Assembly: GCA_046543225.1 (NCBI GenBank)
Contig: JBKGZW010000128.1
Coordinates: 1 to 8,116, forward strand
Direction of reading: 5' to 3'
Length of the DNA: 8,116 bases
From: SKKL01 sp046543225
GTDB lineage: Bacteria; Actinomycetota; Acidimicrobiia; Acidimicrobiales; SKKL01
The notes under the pieces were generated by a model. It saw nothing but the letters and a program-made list of their open reading frames with translations, made no database searches and was not told where the DNA came from. A program made the translations under genes and the position numbers. This document shows positions 1 through 7,480 of the stretch, one piece after another (positions within the stretch are counted from its first letter, which is position 1; each line of letters opens with the position of its first letter).

Positions 1-1281
1 CATCGAGCGGCCGTCGGGACGATGTCGGCGGAACCGCCGCCAGTCTCGATCCTCGATGCTCACCTCGCCGTACGGCAAATCTCGACGTGTGAGCTCCTCG
101 ACCACCTGCTCTGCCACGTGCTGCTCGAGTGGGCGCCGGTCCTTCGGGTAGTGCGTAATCGCGAACGGTGTAACCGACCGCCAGACCCTGGAGGGGGCAC
201 ACAACTCAGGTGCGATGTCCTCGATCGCTCCGACACCCTCGACCACGAGTCGCTGGGCGGGCACCTCCTTCAGATGGCTGGAGACGAGGCGGTCGATCCT
301 CGTGAGGGCGCGGACGTCCTCGTCGCTCAGGCCTCCAGGTGCCCAGACCAAGGCGGTGTCGAGTCCCGCTGCTGCCTCCACCGTGCCTGGACCAGCCGCG
401 AACACGAGGTAGTGGGCATGGCTGTGTTGCTGGTCGAGACGATTGCCATCGTCGTCCTTGCCCGCGAGCGTCGGTGAGGGAACTCTGCGCTGCTTCAGCG
501 CTGCTTGGCGGAGCAGGTGAGCGAGCGCAACCGCCTGATGTCGGTGCACCTCTGCTCGGCCGTCGAGGAGCAAGCGCACCGCCTCAACCGTCCGTCGTGG
601 GCGCCGCCGGGTCACCCCGGTCTCATGTTCGACCCGGTGCGCTTGGTAGGTCACCGACACAGACCCGCGTGGTTGGAGGCGCTTCGACGACCGCACTTTT
701 GCCGGTGTCTCGACCAGCGCCTCGACATCGAGTGGACTCGTCGCGGCGAGCAGATCGGTCAACTCTCCGTCTCCGGAATCGGTGGCCTCAAGCGGTGCCC
801 ACTGAATAGGGCGGTCCTTGATGCGGGCATCGGTGAGCTGCATCTCGCAGATCGAGTCGGCGCGGCCGAGGAACGGCACCGATGGCACCAGCTGTGCGAG
901 GACCTCCTGCTCATCGGCTTCGAGCTCGCACTCCCACTGGACGATCACACCCCGATCAGGACGGCACGAGATGAACGCGTCGATCGCGAGATCGCGGTCG
1001 TAGCTCGCGGCGGTGTGGCGATCAGCGGCTAGGTAGTGACGGGTCGAGCCGCGGCGGACCTCGTCGGTCCCGTAGGAGGGAACCTTCGTCAGCCGATCGA
1101 GGAGTCGATGGACGGCCTCGGAGTCGAGGCCGGGATGGCGAGTGGCCCAGGTGGCGTACAGGGCCCGCAGGATGCGGCGGGGCGCGGGTGGCCACTCGAC
1201 GGCACCTTCGTTGGTGTGGCGGCCCCAGGGTGTTGCATGGACTCGACCCCACGGATAGCGGACCTCGAGCGCGACCGTCAT
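1..1281 (-). CDS. csb2: Csb2, type I-G Cas5-Cas6 fusion protein (C-terminus cut by window edge)
   Basis: Translating the minus strand from the ATG at 1281 gives 427 residues with no stop, running off the left edge. Residues 9-32 carry the Csb2 (GSU0054 family) signature YPWG-R-HATPWGR-NEG-VEWPP, followed by RRILRALYATW. SVPFLGRADS (134-143) and the histidine-rich HSHAHYL (286-292) also fit the family. TPFAITHYPKDRR (371-383) lies in the C-terminal half. In type I-G the protein combines Cas5-like and Cas6-like roles: it processes pre-crRNA and holds the 5' handle. The histidine cluster is a plausible part of the nuclease centre, which is inference. The missing tail should contain the glycine-rich RAMP loop. 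The start overlaps the csb1 stop as ATGA; upstream there is only a purine-rich GGAAGAAGAAG stretch, so coupling to csb1 is likely. No frameshift is seen. The family call is strong; the exact length is unknown. Confidence 0.93.
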   Translation of the reverse strand, partial: MTVALEVRYPWGRVHATPWGRHTNEGAVEWPPAPRRILRALYATWATRHPGLDSEAVHRLLDRLTKVPSYGTDEVRRGSTRHYLAADRHTAASYDRDLAIDAFISCRPDRGVIVQWECELEADEQEVLAQLVPSVPFLGRADSICEMQLTDARIKDRPIQWAPLEATDSGDGELTDLLAATSPLDVEALVETPAKVRSSKRLQPRGSVSVTYQAHRVEHETGVTRRRPRRTVEAVRLLLDGRAEVHRHQAVALAHLLRQAALKQRRVPSPTLAGKDDDGNRLDQQHSHAHYLVFAAGPGTVEAAAGLDTALVWAPGGLSDEDVRALTRIDRLVSSHLKEVPAQRLVVEGVGAIEDIAPELCAPSRVWRSVTPFAITHYPKDRRPLEQHVAEQVVEELTRRDLPYGEVSIEDRDWRRFRRHRPDGRSM

Positions 1282-2273
1282 CGCTGCTTCTTCTTCCTGG
1301 TCCAGACCACAGTCCGTACCGGCTCGACATCGGCAAGCTCCGGACAGCTTGTGGCGAGCTGTTCGATGCGCTCGGCGAGCTCGTCGATCGATGCCAGCGA
1401 CTCGCCGGCGTCATCGGTGACCGTGGGTTCGGCGAGATCGAACTCACACGCCGTGCGAAGCCGCAGACCGCCGTCGAGCAGCGACGCGAACTGCCACATG
1501 GCGACCGTTTCGAGCAGGTCGGTCGCCTCATCGCTGAGGTGGTACGACGAGAGCTGACCGCGATCGAGGCTGTAGCGGAGCACCACCCGTCGTGCGGTGT
1601 ACTCGGTCCGATGGTGCGGGACCGTGCCATAACCCTCGGCGGTGCCTCCGGAGCCTTCGACGACCTTGTTGGAGACCTGGTCGAACTTGACCCCGCCCGA
1701 GTGGGCTTCCCTGACGTCGATTGCATCGATCGTCGCGGTGACCGCCCTTGCCACCTTGGGTTGGGCACTCCACTTCTGCTGAGCGAAGAACACACCGTGC
1801 AACAGGCACATCGGGTCGATCCGGAACAGGCGTTGAGCGAAGTGGGCGTGATCGAGTGGGCGGTCCTGTTCCAGACCCAACTCCTCTGGCAGCCGTTCCT
1901 TCAGGATGACGCCATCCTGCTCGGCATCGAGGATGTAGGCCGAGGCCAGCCGGTGGGCTTCGGTACGGCTGGAGGCGAGGAAGTCGCCATCGTCGGCCTC
2001 GACCCGCACGTAGGGCAACATGTCGATCGCCGCGTGGGGGCGCGAGTCGTTGCCGTCAACGATCCAACCCACTGCCTCGAGGCGATTGGCCATGGACTGG
2101 GGCGACTCGACGAGGATGCACCTGGTCCATCCCGGTCCGTCGGGTCCTGAATCGTCCCAGGCCTCGAAGATGCCCGCTCCCAGGTCGGGGAACCCCGTGG
2201 GCTGGAATCGGGGTGAGGGATGTGGGGTGAGGTCGAGGCTGAAGGATCGCCTTGTGGTGGTGATGGTGGTCAT
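1278..2273 (-). CDS. csb1: Csb1, type I-G Cas7 backbone subunit
   Basis: 331 residues, a normal length for Csb1 (GSU0053 family, the Cas7 of type I-G). Visible family motifs, in order, are RFQPTGFPDLG (22-32), VESPQSMANRLE (55-66), LPYVRV (86-91), SRTEAHR (102-108), LLHGVFFA (157-164), SGGVKFDQV (192-200) and GYGTVPHHRTEYTA (214-227). Csb1 is the multi-copy subunit that coats the spacer part of the crRNA and forms the Cascade spine. The ATG overlaps the csx17 stop (ATGA) and has a clear GAGGAG ribosome binding site at 2279-2284, five bases upstream and inside csx17. The stop overlaps the csb2 start in the same way. The tail TRKKKQR is strongly basic. Nothing looks truncated. Confidence 0.95.
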   Translation of the reverse strand: MTTITTTRRSFSLDLTPHPSPRFQPTGFPDLGAGIFEAWDDSGPDGPGWTRCILVESPQSMANRLEAVGWIVDGNDSRPHAAIDMLPYVRVEADDGDFLASSRTEAHRLASAYILDAEQDGVILKERLPEELGLEQDRPLDHAHFAQRLFRIDPMCLLHGVFFAQQKWSAQPKVARAVTATIDAIDVREAHSGGVKFDQVSNKVVEGSGGTAEGYGTVPHHRTEYTARRVVLRYSLDRGQLSSYHLSDEATDLLETVAMWQFASLLDGGLRLRTACEFDLAEPTVTDDAGESLASIDELAERIEQLATSCPELADVEPVRTVVWTRKKKQR

Positions 2274-4516
2274 GCTGACTCCTCTGATTCGGTGGCGAAT
2301 GGACTGGGAAACTGCGGGCTGATCGACCGCACGGCTCGGCGAAGGTCGCGTGGGCTCATCGGTACCAGCGCTGCGTCGAGTGGACGGGTGTCAGCGCTGA
2401 TCCAGCGGGGGACCAGCACATCGACCCCGAACTGGCGTAGCCGCCTGGTGGCGAGGCGCACCGCCGTGGTGGTGTCACCCCGTGTAACCGCCGCGACGAG
2501 GTCGGAGTCGGGATGGAAGATGACCTCGCGACGGTCGCCGTCCTCCTCTTCGGAGTCGATCCGCACCGCATGGCGGGAGAAGAACGGGACGATGGTGCCG
2601 AAGGTCGGACCGAGCACGACTCCATCCGAGAGTTCATTGCGTTCCGGCGCAGGTGAGCCTCTGGTCCGCGACCAGTCCAGCATGACGAGGGCTCGGAGCC
2701 ACTCGCCGAGCAGTGCCTCATCGGTCACCCCTTCACCGAAGGAGATCACGTCGTCGATGGGACAGGTGACCGCGAACTCGAATGCGACCGGCACCCCTGG
2801 TGTGTGGAGCTCATCCTCAGGACGTTCGGCGGGATGCTGAGCGCAGCGGATGGATCGTTCGTGCCAGCCCTCGCGCATGGCGTGCCGGAAGTCGGGACGG
2901 GTCAGGTCAACCACAGAACTGTGCTCCGACCAGACGAGGGAGTCAGTGAGGATCGAATCCCCGCCGCTTCGGATGCGGCGGAGGCCATCCCGCTCGACTG
3001 GTCGAAGCAGCGTCGTCATCGTGCCCGCTTCCATGGCCAGGCGTCCGCGCTCGGGAGCCCAGCGGTCTCGTTGAGACGCGATCGCGCAGGCGGCCCGGAA
3101 CTCGGGGCTTCCGTCGTCGAGCAGCTCCAACCAGTCTTGAGCGAGCAGGCCCCGGACGGGGAAGCGAACCGCCTCCTGGGCCGAGCGGGAGCGTCCGATG
3201 GCGCGCTCGAGATCGTAGAGCGCCGAGAGGGTCCGCCTGGCGTCGTCTCGCTCCCCGTGCTCAGCCAGGCGGAACATGTGGCGACGGACCAGGTTTGCGG
3301 TGCGCTGCACCTCGTGGCTGGCGCGCGATCCGAGACGCCGAACCGAATCGAGGAATGGATCGTCGATCGCGGCGGTGAGCTCGATGCCCCGTCGGCGCTC
3401 GACCTTGAACCGGCCAACAGACACGGCCAGCGATGCCTGACCGTGGCGCTGAGCGACCAAGTAGCGGTTGAAGGCGGTGATGTCGCGGTCGACCCCGAGG
3501 GATGCTGCGGCACGGGCGAAGTCGAGGCTTCGCGTGCTCTGCGTGCCCGACCACTGTGCTCGCCCCTCGGCGAGAAGTACCCGAAGCTCCGGCAGATTGA
3601 GCGGCCGTCGCCACTCGGGAAGCCACAGCTCAGCACGAACCTGCTCGCCTTCGGCCAGCGACTGCTCGGTACCGGGATCGACCCTGACAGTGAACGGGAT
3701 CGATGGGACGCGTGCGCCGTCGAGACGGCGGGCGACGCCGGTGGCGAACAGCGTCGCGCCGTGAAGCGCGAGGAGATAGCCGAGTGGGTTCACCATGGAA
3801 TCCGACGGACCCATGTTCACCCCTCCTGCTCCTCCCGGGTGGAACTGTCCGACGAGGAGCTTCGTGAGCTTGCTTGCACCTTCTCCGGAGAGCACCTCGC
3901 GGGCATAGGGGGTGGGATCACGGTGGCGCACGAGCCACAGCGCGGCTTCGTGAGCGTTGGACGAGATGTCGCCGCTGCCGAGGTTGCCGCCGGTGCCGCC
4001 CAGCAGCTCGGGATAGCGGGCGTCCTCATCGACCAGCACGACAGCGGCGTCGAGCCAGGCAAGCGCATCGTCGGGCAGCTGGCTTCGACAGAGCCGGACG
4101 AACTCGGGCTTGTGCTTCTCGTCGAGCTTGCCGCCGGTGGCCATGCCCAGCTCCTCGGCCTCTGTCAGGACCTGCCTCCCAGCGGCGATTGCTTGTCGGT
4201 ACCGAGCAAGGCGCGGATCGGTGGACTCCTCGAGCTCGGCCAGTCTCTGCTCACTCGTCTGCAACCGGTCGAGACGAAATCCACCGCGGCTGTTCCATGG
4301 TGAGATGATCGGCGGCGGTGCGTATGACCTCGCCAGGAACTCGACCAGCGAGTCGAGGTCCCCACCGCTGGGGAGGTCGAGGTGGAAGCGGCCATGCTCC
4401 CACCAGCCACTGACTCCGGAATCGAGCTGCTCACCTACGGCGGCGAGCACGCCGAGCGCTGACAGGTAGCTGAGAAGCGGTTGACTGGTACAACCGTCGA
4501 GCCGGATCGTGCTCAT
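2270..4516 (-). CDS. csx17: Csx17, type I-G Cas8-like large subunit
   Basis: 748 residues, in the usual range for Csx17. The N-terminus (LDGCTSQPLLSYLSALGVL, residues 6-24) and PPPIISPWNSRGGF (67-80) are characteristic. Further family segments are LLGGTGGNLGSGDISSNAHE (171-190), NPLGYLLALHGATLF (243-257), RAELWLPEWRRP (294-305), AEGRAQW (316-322) and GVDRDITAFNRY (341-352). In type I-G this protein replaces Cas8, the large subunit that recognises the PAM, starts R-loop formation and recruits Cas3. That role is family knowledge; no catalytic motif is expected. The ATG overlaps the cas3 stop as ATGA and is preceded by GGAGG at 4524-4528 with a 7-base gap. The 3' end overlaps csb1 in the same way. 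The sequence looks intact. Confidence 0.94.
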   Translation of the reverse strand: MSTIRLDGCTSQPLLSYLSALGVLAAVGEQLDSGVSGWWEHGRFHLDLPSGGDLDSLVEFLARSYAPPPIISPWNSRGGFRLDRLQTSEQRLAELEESTDPRLARYRQAIAAGRQVLTEAEELGMATGGKLDEKHKPEFVRLCRSQLPDDALAWLDAAVVLVDEDARYPELLGGTGGNLGSGDISSNAHEAALWLVRHRDPTPYAREVLSGEGASKLTKLLVGQFHPGGAGGVNMGPSDSMVNPLGYLLALHGATLFATGVARRLDGARVPSIPFTVRVDPGTEQSLAEGEQVRAELWLPEWRRPLNLPELRVLLAEGRAQWSGTQSTRSLDFARAAASLGVDRDITAFNRYLVAQRHGQASLAVSVGRFKVERRRGIELTAAIDDPFLDSVRRLGSRASHEVQRTANLVRRHMFRLAEHGERDDARRTLSALYDLERAIGRSRSAQEAVRFPVRGLLAQDWLELLDDGSPEFRAACAIASQRDRWAPERGRLAMEAGTMTTLLRPVERDGLRRIRSGGDSILTDSLVWSEHSSVVDLTRPDFRHAMREGWHERSIRCAQHPAERPEDELHTPGVPVAFEFAVTCPIDDVISFGEGVTDEALLGEWLRALVMLDWSRTRGSPAPERNELSDGVVLGPTFGTIVPFFSRHAVRIDSEEEDGDRREVIFHPDSDLVAAVTRGDTTTAVRLATRRLRQFGVDVLVPRWISADTRPLDAALVPMSPRDLRRAVRSISPQFPSPFATESEESA

Positions 4517-6915
4517 GCCCCTGCCTCCACGTCGGTGATCTGCCGGCTGGCTTCCCAGTCGGCGAGGCGGACGACCGCTTCGAGGAACGCCAGGCGGAAG
4601 GGGCCGAGGTCGGGCCGGTCACGCAATGCCAGAGCCTCCCGGGTCCAGCTGGCGGCCACCGCCGCTACGGGCAGCGGGCCGCCTGGTGCTGGTCCAAGTG
4701 GGGTCTGCACCTCGGGCAGCTCGCTCCCGTCGACGACTCCGAGCACGACCGGCTGGCCGTTGGGGGCAGACTCTCCCGGCAGGCTGCGAACGGTGAGTCG
4801 GACCCGTCCGTGGTGAGCGGCGACCAGGTAGCAGCAGAGCTCGGGTTCGTGGGTCCCGTCGAGCAGTGCCGAAGCGTGACCTCGGAGGGCGATCAGCGAC
4901 GTCAGCTCATGGCGGAAGTGGGGCTGTTCAAACCGCAGGCGTCCTCGACCAGGGGTCTTTGCGATAAGCCCCAACTCGTCCGGCCGTGGCTGTTCACCGC
5001 CAGCGGCCAGGGCGGCGCGCTGCCACACGTGGTGAGCCTTTCCCAGATCGTGCAGTGCCGCTGCATGCACACATGCCTGTCGCAACGGCGTCGCGAGGTC
5101 GGGCGCGATGGCATCAATCACCTTGTTGGCGACCCGATCGACATCAGCGAGGTGATCGTCGAGGCCGTACCAGGTACCGATCATCGACGCGGGATCGGCC
5201 TCGACTCCCATGTCGTTGCCGAACGCCCTTTCCACTCCCGTCAGCAGTGGCTCGACATGCTGGTTGCTCTTCGGGGCCCAGCCAAGATCAGGGTCGTACC
5301 CTCCTGATCCAGCGTTGGCCACCAGCATATGACCGGGTCGCAGGTCCGCTTCCCGGGCGCGCCGCCATCGGCCGCGCTGGGCATCGCCAACCCAGAGCTC
5401 ATGCTTGTCCGAGCGCAGCCAGGTACGTGCACCCGAGACCGGGACCGGACACAGCTCGTCGGTGCGAGGGGTGTCCATCTCCTCGTTGGGATCATCCCGC
5501 CAGGCGAGGTGGATGTCGCGCTCCTCACCGTCACGAATGAACTGGCTGACATCGAGCGCATCGCCGGACAGGTCGGCACTAGTGTCGAACAGCTCGAAGA
5601 GATCGCGGCGACGCAGCACATGGTGGATGCGGCGCCGGGGCGGAGGGCCGGTGGCGGCGAGACTCTGGGGGGTGACGGCCGAGCCCTCGAGCGAGCGGAG
5701 CGACTCACGCGCGGCGGCGAGGTCCTCGGCCTCGTACGGTGGAGCCTCCTTCTCGGTGAGGTCGACCCAACCCAGCACCGCGCCGTCCGTGCGGCCTGCC
5801 CGGTTGCAGCGCCCCGCCCGCTGCACGATCGAGGACCACGGCGCGAGCTCGGTGACGAGCACCGAGGCATCGACGTCGATGCCCGCCTCGAGCACCTGGG
5901 TGGACACCACGATCCGACCGGCTCCGTCCGGGGCGACCGGAGCCAGTGCCAACTCCGTGTGTCGGCGCCGCTCTGCGGGACGGAACTGACGGTGAAGGAG
6001 GAGGCAGTCAGCGGAAGTGTCGCTGCGGGTGAGATGGCGGTACAGCTCCTGGGCACGGCCAACGGTGTTGAGGACGACGATGGTGAGAACCCCCCTCCCC
6101 GCACCCGACACCGCTTCGGAGTGCAGGGCGAGCACCTGGTCGGCGACCTGGGCCGATCGCTGCTTGGGGTCTTCGAGGTGCAGCTCCCGCACCGTCTTCT
6201 CTGCGGTGAGTCGTTGCTGCATCGCCGGTGGTGGATCGCCGAGCGAGACCGCATCGACGTGGGAGGCGATCTCGGGGGCGTCGACGGTGCGAAGCAGGTC
6301 CTCGTCGAGGGTCGCTGACATCCACATGGACTGCGTGGGCAACAGCGTCCCGAGCGAATCACGGAACGCCTGCAGCTGCCGGGAGTTCACCGTCGCCAGC
6401 TCCATCTGCTGAACCTCGTCGAAGACCCACTGGGTGCCGTTATTGAACAGCCCGAACGAGATCGGCCAAGACCATCGACTGTCGGCGTAGCCGCGGTTGA
6501 GCGCGCGGGACAGCAACATGTCGACGGTCCCGACGAACACGGCGTCGTGCTCGGGCACCGAACGCCAGGCCCGATCGTCCCACCCTTCGCCGCCCATCAC
6601 GGCATGCACGTCGACCTGCCCGGCCAGGCCAAGGTTCTCGACCCAGGTGCCGATGCGGTCCAGTGTTTGCTCGACGAGGCCGCGGGTTGGAAGGGCAACA
6701 ACCAGCCAACGAGGGGTGCTGGAACGGACTGATTCCTCCGGGTGCCCATGGCGGCGATAGAGGTGGCCGATGATCGCAGCCTCGGTCTTGCCGGTGCCCG
6801 TCGGTGCGGTGAGCACCGTGGGGAGACCCTTGTCGCCGAGCACCTGCTGGTGCGGGTGCGGCTCGGCCTCCGGATCGGCCAATGCCTTGCGGAAGAAGTC
6901 GCGGTAACTCGTCAC
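4513..6915 (-). CDS. cas3: Cas3, type I-G helicase-nuclease with C-terminal HD domain
   Basis: 800 residues with a GTG start. The superfamily 2 helicase comes first: Walker A APTGTGKT (37-44), LPTRGLVEQ (75-83), Walker B-type DEVQ (166-169) in place of the commoner DEAH/DECH, SAT (200-202), VSTQVLEAGIDVD (337-349) and QRAGRCNRAGR (365-375). The HD nuclease lies at the C-terminus: DDH (586-588), HD in LHDLGKA (622-623), RHE (668-670), AAHHGR (699-704) and ADW (785-787). This helicase-then-HD order is the reverse of most Cas3 proteins and is typical of type I-G/I-U. Recruited to Cascade-bound DNA, Cas3 unwinds and degrades the displaced strand. All key residues are present, so it should be active. 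AGGGGG at 6925-6930, nine bases upstream, is a usable ribosome binding site. The start overlaps the preceding small ORF by GTGA, and the stop overlaps csx17 by ATGA. Confidence 0.96.
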   Translation of the reverse strand: MTSYRDFFRKALADPEAEPHPHQQVLGDKGLPTVLTAPTGTGKTEAAIIGHLYRRHGHPEESVRSSTPRWLVVALPTRGLVEQTLDRIGTWVENLGLAGQVDVHAVMGGEGWDDRAWRSVPEHDAVFVGTVDMLLSRALNRGYADSRWSWPISFGLFNNGTQWVFDEVQQMELATVNSRQLQAFRDSLGTLLPTQSMWMSATLDEDLLRTVDAPEIASHVDAVSLGDPPPAMQQRLTAEKTVRELHLEDPKQRSAQVADQVLALHSEAVSGAGRGVLTIVVLNTVGRAQELYRHLTRSDTSADCLLLHRQFRPAERRRHTELALAPVAPDGAGRIVVSTQVLEAGIDVDASVLVTELAPWSSIVQRAGRCNRAGRTDGAVLGWVDLTEKEAPPYEAEDLAAARESLRSLEGSAVTPQSLAATGPPPRRRIHHVLRRRDLFELFDTSADLSGDALDVSQFIRDGEERDIHLAWRDDPNEEMDTPRTDELCPVPVSGARTWLRSDKHELWVGDAQRGRWRRAREADLRPGHMLVANAGSGGYDPDLGWAPKSNQHVEPLLTGVERAFGNDMGVEADPASMIGTWYGLDDHLADVDRVANKVIDAIAPDLATPLRQACVHAAALHDLGKAHHVWQRAALAAGGEQPRPDELGLIAKTPGRGRLRFEQPHFRHELTSLIALRGHASALLDGTHEPELCCYLVAAHHGRVRLTVRSLPGESAPNGQPVVLGVVDGSELPEVQTPLGPAPGGPLPVAAVAASWTREALALRDRPDLGPFRLAFLEAVVRLADWEASRQITDVEAGA

Positions 6916-7241
6916 GACGTGCCGCCCCCTGGTCGTCGCTCCCCGTTGAGGGACGAACCTACCTTGCGTCTATGGGTCGTGCTTGGCTGAGCGGCGGGCT
7001 GGTCGGTGTTCGGCAGGTGCTGCGTGTGGGGTGACACGGGGAAGTCTCCGTCGGTTCGCGCTTGACAGCTCCCATCTTGCAAAGGGGGTGTGACACTCGA
7101 CGCACGGTTCGCACTTTCAGGCACGGTTCGCGGGGTTGCCAGCCGCTGGAGCTCGGCGATCTGCCAGCAGTGGTCACACTCAGACGCGGGCGGACGGTCC
7201 GGCTCGTGCCCAGCCGGACAGCGGGGGTCGTGGGGATCCAT
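6912..7241 (-). CDS. Small protein with zinc-ribbon-like N-terminus, likely first gene of the cas operon
   Basis: 109 residues that I cannot assign to a known cas family. Near the N-terminus is C8-x3-H12-x9-C22-x2-C25, in CPAGH...CDHCW, which resembles half of the CxxGH...CxxC zinc ribbons common in actinobacteria. The remainder is rich in P, Q, T, S and charged residues and looks disordered. Evidence for a real gene: AGGAGA at 7246-7251 (AGGAG, five bases from the ATG) is one of the best ribosome binding sites here; the ORF ends in a GTGA overlap with cas3, the same junction type as the rest of the operon; and the first ~36 codons favour G/C at third positions. Evidence against: third-position bias weakens after about codon 37 and the tail has no recognisable fold. 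It may be an accessory or regulatory protein, or mainly serve to couple translation into cas3. Confidence 0.5.
   Translation of the reverse strand: MDPHDPRCPAGHEPDRPPASECDHCWQIAELQRLATPRTVPESANRASSVTPPLQDGSCQARTDGDFPVSPHTQHLPNTDQPAAQPSTTHRRKVGSSLNGERRPGGGTS
7102..7131. repeat. Short direct repeat inside the small ORF
   Basis: GCACGGTTCGC occurs at 7102-7112 and again at 7121-7131, a 19-base offset. A partial third copy, CGGTTCGCG, lies at 7052-7060. The offset is not a multiple of three, so this is not a protein repeat. It falls where the ORF's codon bias weakens, and it may be an operator-like element or a slippage product. Confidence 0.5.
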
Positions 7242-7329
7242 AGGGTCTCCTGTTCATGGCCTTCTGGCATTGGAGACCGCCACCACTAGACTCAGGCGTG
7301 CAAGTGGTCGCCCAGTGTTGGCGATCTCG

Positions 7330-7362
7330 GACTGGCCCGCACTTCTCCGGTGCGGGCCAGTC
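7330..7362. terminator. Strong 13-bp perfect hairpin, terminator-like
   Basis: GACTGGCCCGCAC (7330-7342) and GTGCGGGCCAGTC (7350-7362) pair perfectly around a 7-base loop. No T-run follows on either strand, although actinobacterial terminators often lack one. It could stop minus-strand read-through coming from the thioesterase side. If the candidate cas promoter is right, transcripts would start about four bases inside the stem and carry a 9-bp hairpin at the extreme 5' end. The hairpin itself is certain; its role is not. Confidence 0.6.
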
Positions 7363-7364
7363 TC

Positions 7365-7393
7365 ATGTTCGACGAGAAGTCTGGTGCCGTCAA
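7365..7393 (-). promoter_or_regulatory. Candidate promoter of the cas operon
   Basis: On the minus strand, TTGACG (7393-7388) is a 5/6 match to a -35 box. Exactly 17 bases later, GAACAT (7370-7365) keeps the conserved second A and final T of a -10 box but matches only 3/6. Transcription would start near 7358, giving a leader of about 117 nt before the small ORF. This is the best minus-strand promoter I can find upstream of the operon. It lies directly beside the sequence matched by the guide-like element at 7481-7500. Confidence 0.4.
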
Positions 7394-7416
7394 GCTATTC
7401 CTACAACTTCAGTAAA
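7394..7416 (-). promoter_or_regulatory. Candidate self-target (protospacer plus TTT PAM) at the cas promoter
   Basis: Read on the minus strand, 7413-7394 is ACTGAAGTTGTAGGAATAGC. It equals the plus-strand sequence at 7481-7500 except at position 6 (A here, G in the guide). The three bases 5' of it (7416-7414) are TTT, which fits the TTN PAM reported for the Geobacter sulfurreducens type I-U system. A 35-base protospacer starting here would cover 7413-7379 and include the whole TTGACG box, so a bound complex would block that promoter. The match, flanking bases and positions are read directly; the targeting role is inferred. Confidence 0.55.
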
Positions 7417-7425
7417 TGTTAGTGT
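7417..7425 (+). promoter_or_regulatory. Candidate extended -10 promoter for a mini-CRISPR RNA
   Basis: TGTTAGTGT fits the extended -10 pattern TGnTAnnnT. It sits in an A+T-rich pocket (7394-7430, about 62% A+T) that stands out in a high-GC region. Transcription would begin near 7432, just before the repeat-like hairpin at 7444. There is no clear -35 box, as is common for extended -10 promoters. It is divergent from the candidate cas promoter, and the candidate protospacer lies between the two. Confidence 0.4.
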
Positions 7426-7443
7426 GAAGGTGTGGGCCCCACC

Positions 7444-7480
7444 GGTATCCCGCCCCAAATCGGGCGGGCTCCATTGCGGC
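7444..7480 (+). CRISPR. Stand-alone CRISPR-repeat-like element
   Basis: 37 bases with the layout of a type I repeat: five leading bases, stem CCCGCCC (7449-7455), loop CAAATC, stem GGGCGGG (7462-7468), CTCC, then ATTGCGGC. Type I crRNAs keep the last eight repeat bases as a 5' handle, often ATTGAAAC or similar. ATTGCGGC has the same ATTG start and final C. The end at 7480, set by that analogy, coincides with the base before the self-matching sequence begins at 7481, so two independent lines agree. The host's array repeat is not in the window, so identity to it cannot be tested here. Confidence 0.55.

Noticed and set aside
1188..2150. A 320-residue plus-strand frame opposite csb1
   Set aside because: It is antisense to a confidently identified Csb1 and has no recognisable motif.
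2804..4303. A 499-residue plus-strand reading frame opposite csx17
   Set aside because: It is antisense to a gene with clear family motifs. High-GC coding DNA often leaves the opposite strand open, and the translation shows no domain.
5241..6362. Long alternative frames over cas3 on both strands, including 5329-6318 plus
   Set aside because: Their translations are R/S/P-rich shadow products, while the cas3 frame carries every helicase and HD motif.
7292..7366. A 24-codon minus-strand mini-ORF starting ATG-AGA, reminiscent of a CreT toxin RNA
   Set aside because: CreT in haloarchaea exploits rare arginine codons, but here the ATG overlaps the candidate -10 box, has no ribosome binding site and runs through the hairpin. 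Autorepression of cas genes is the simpler reading.
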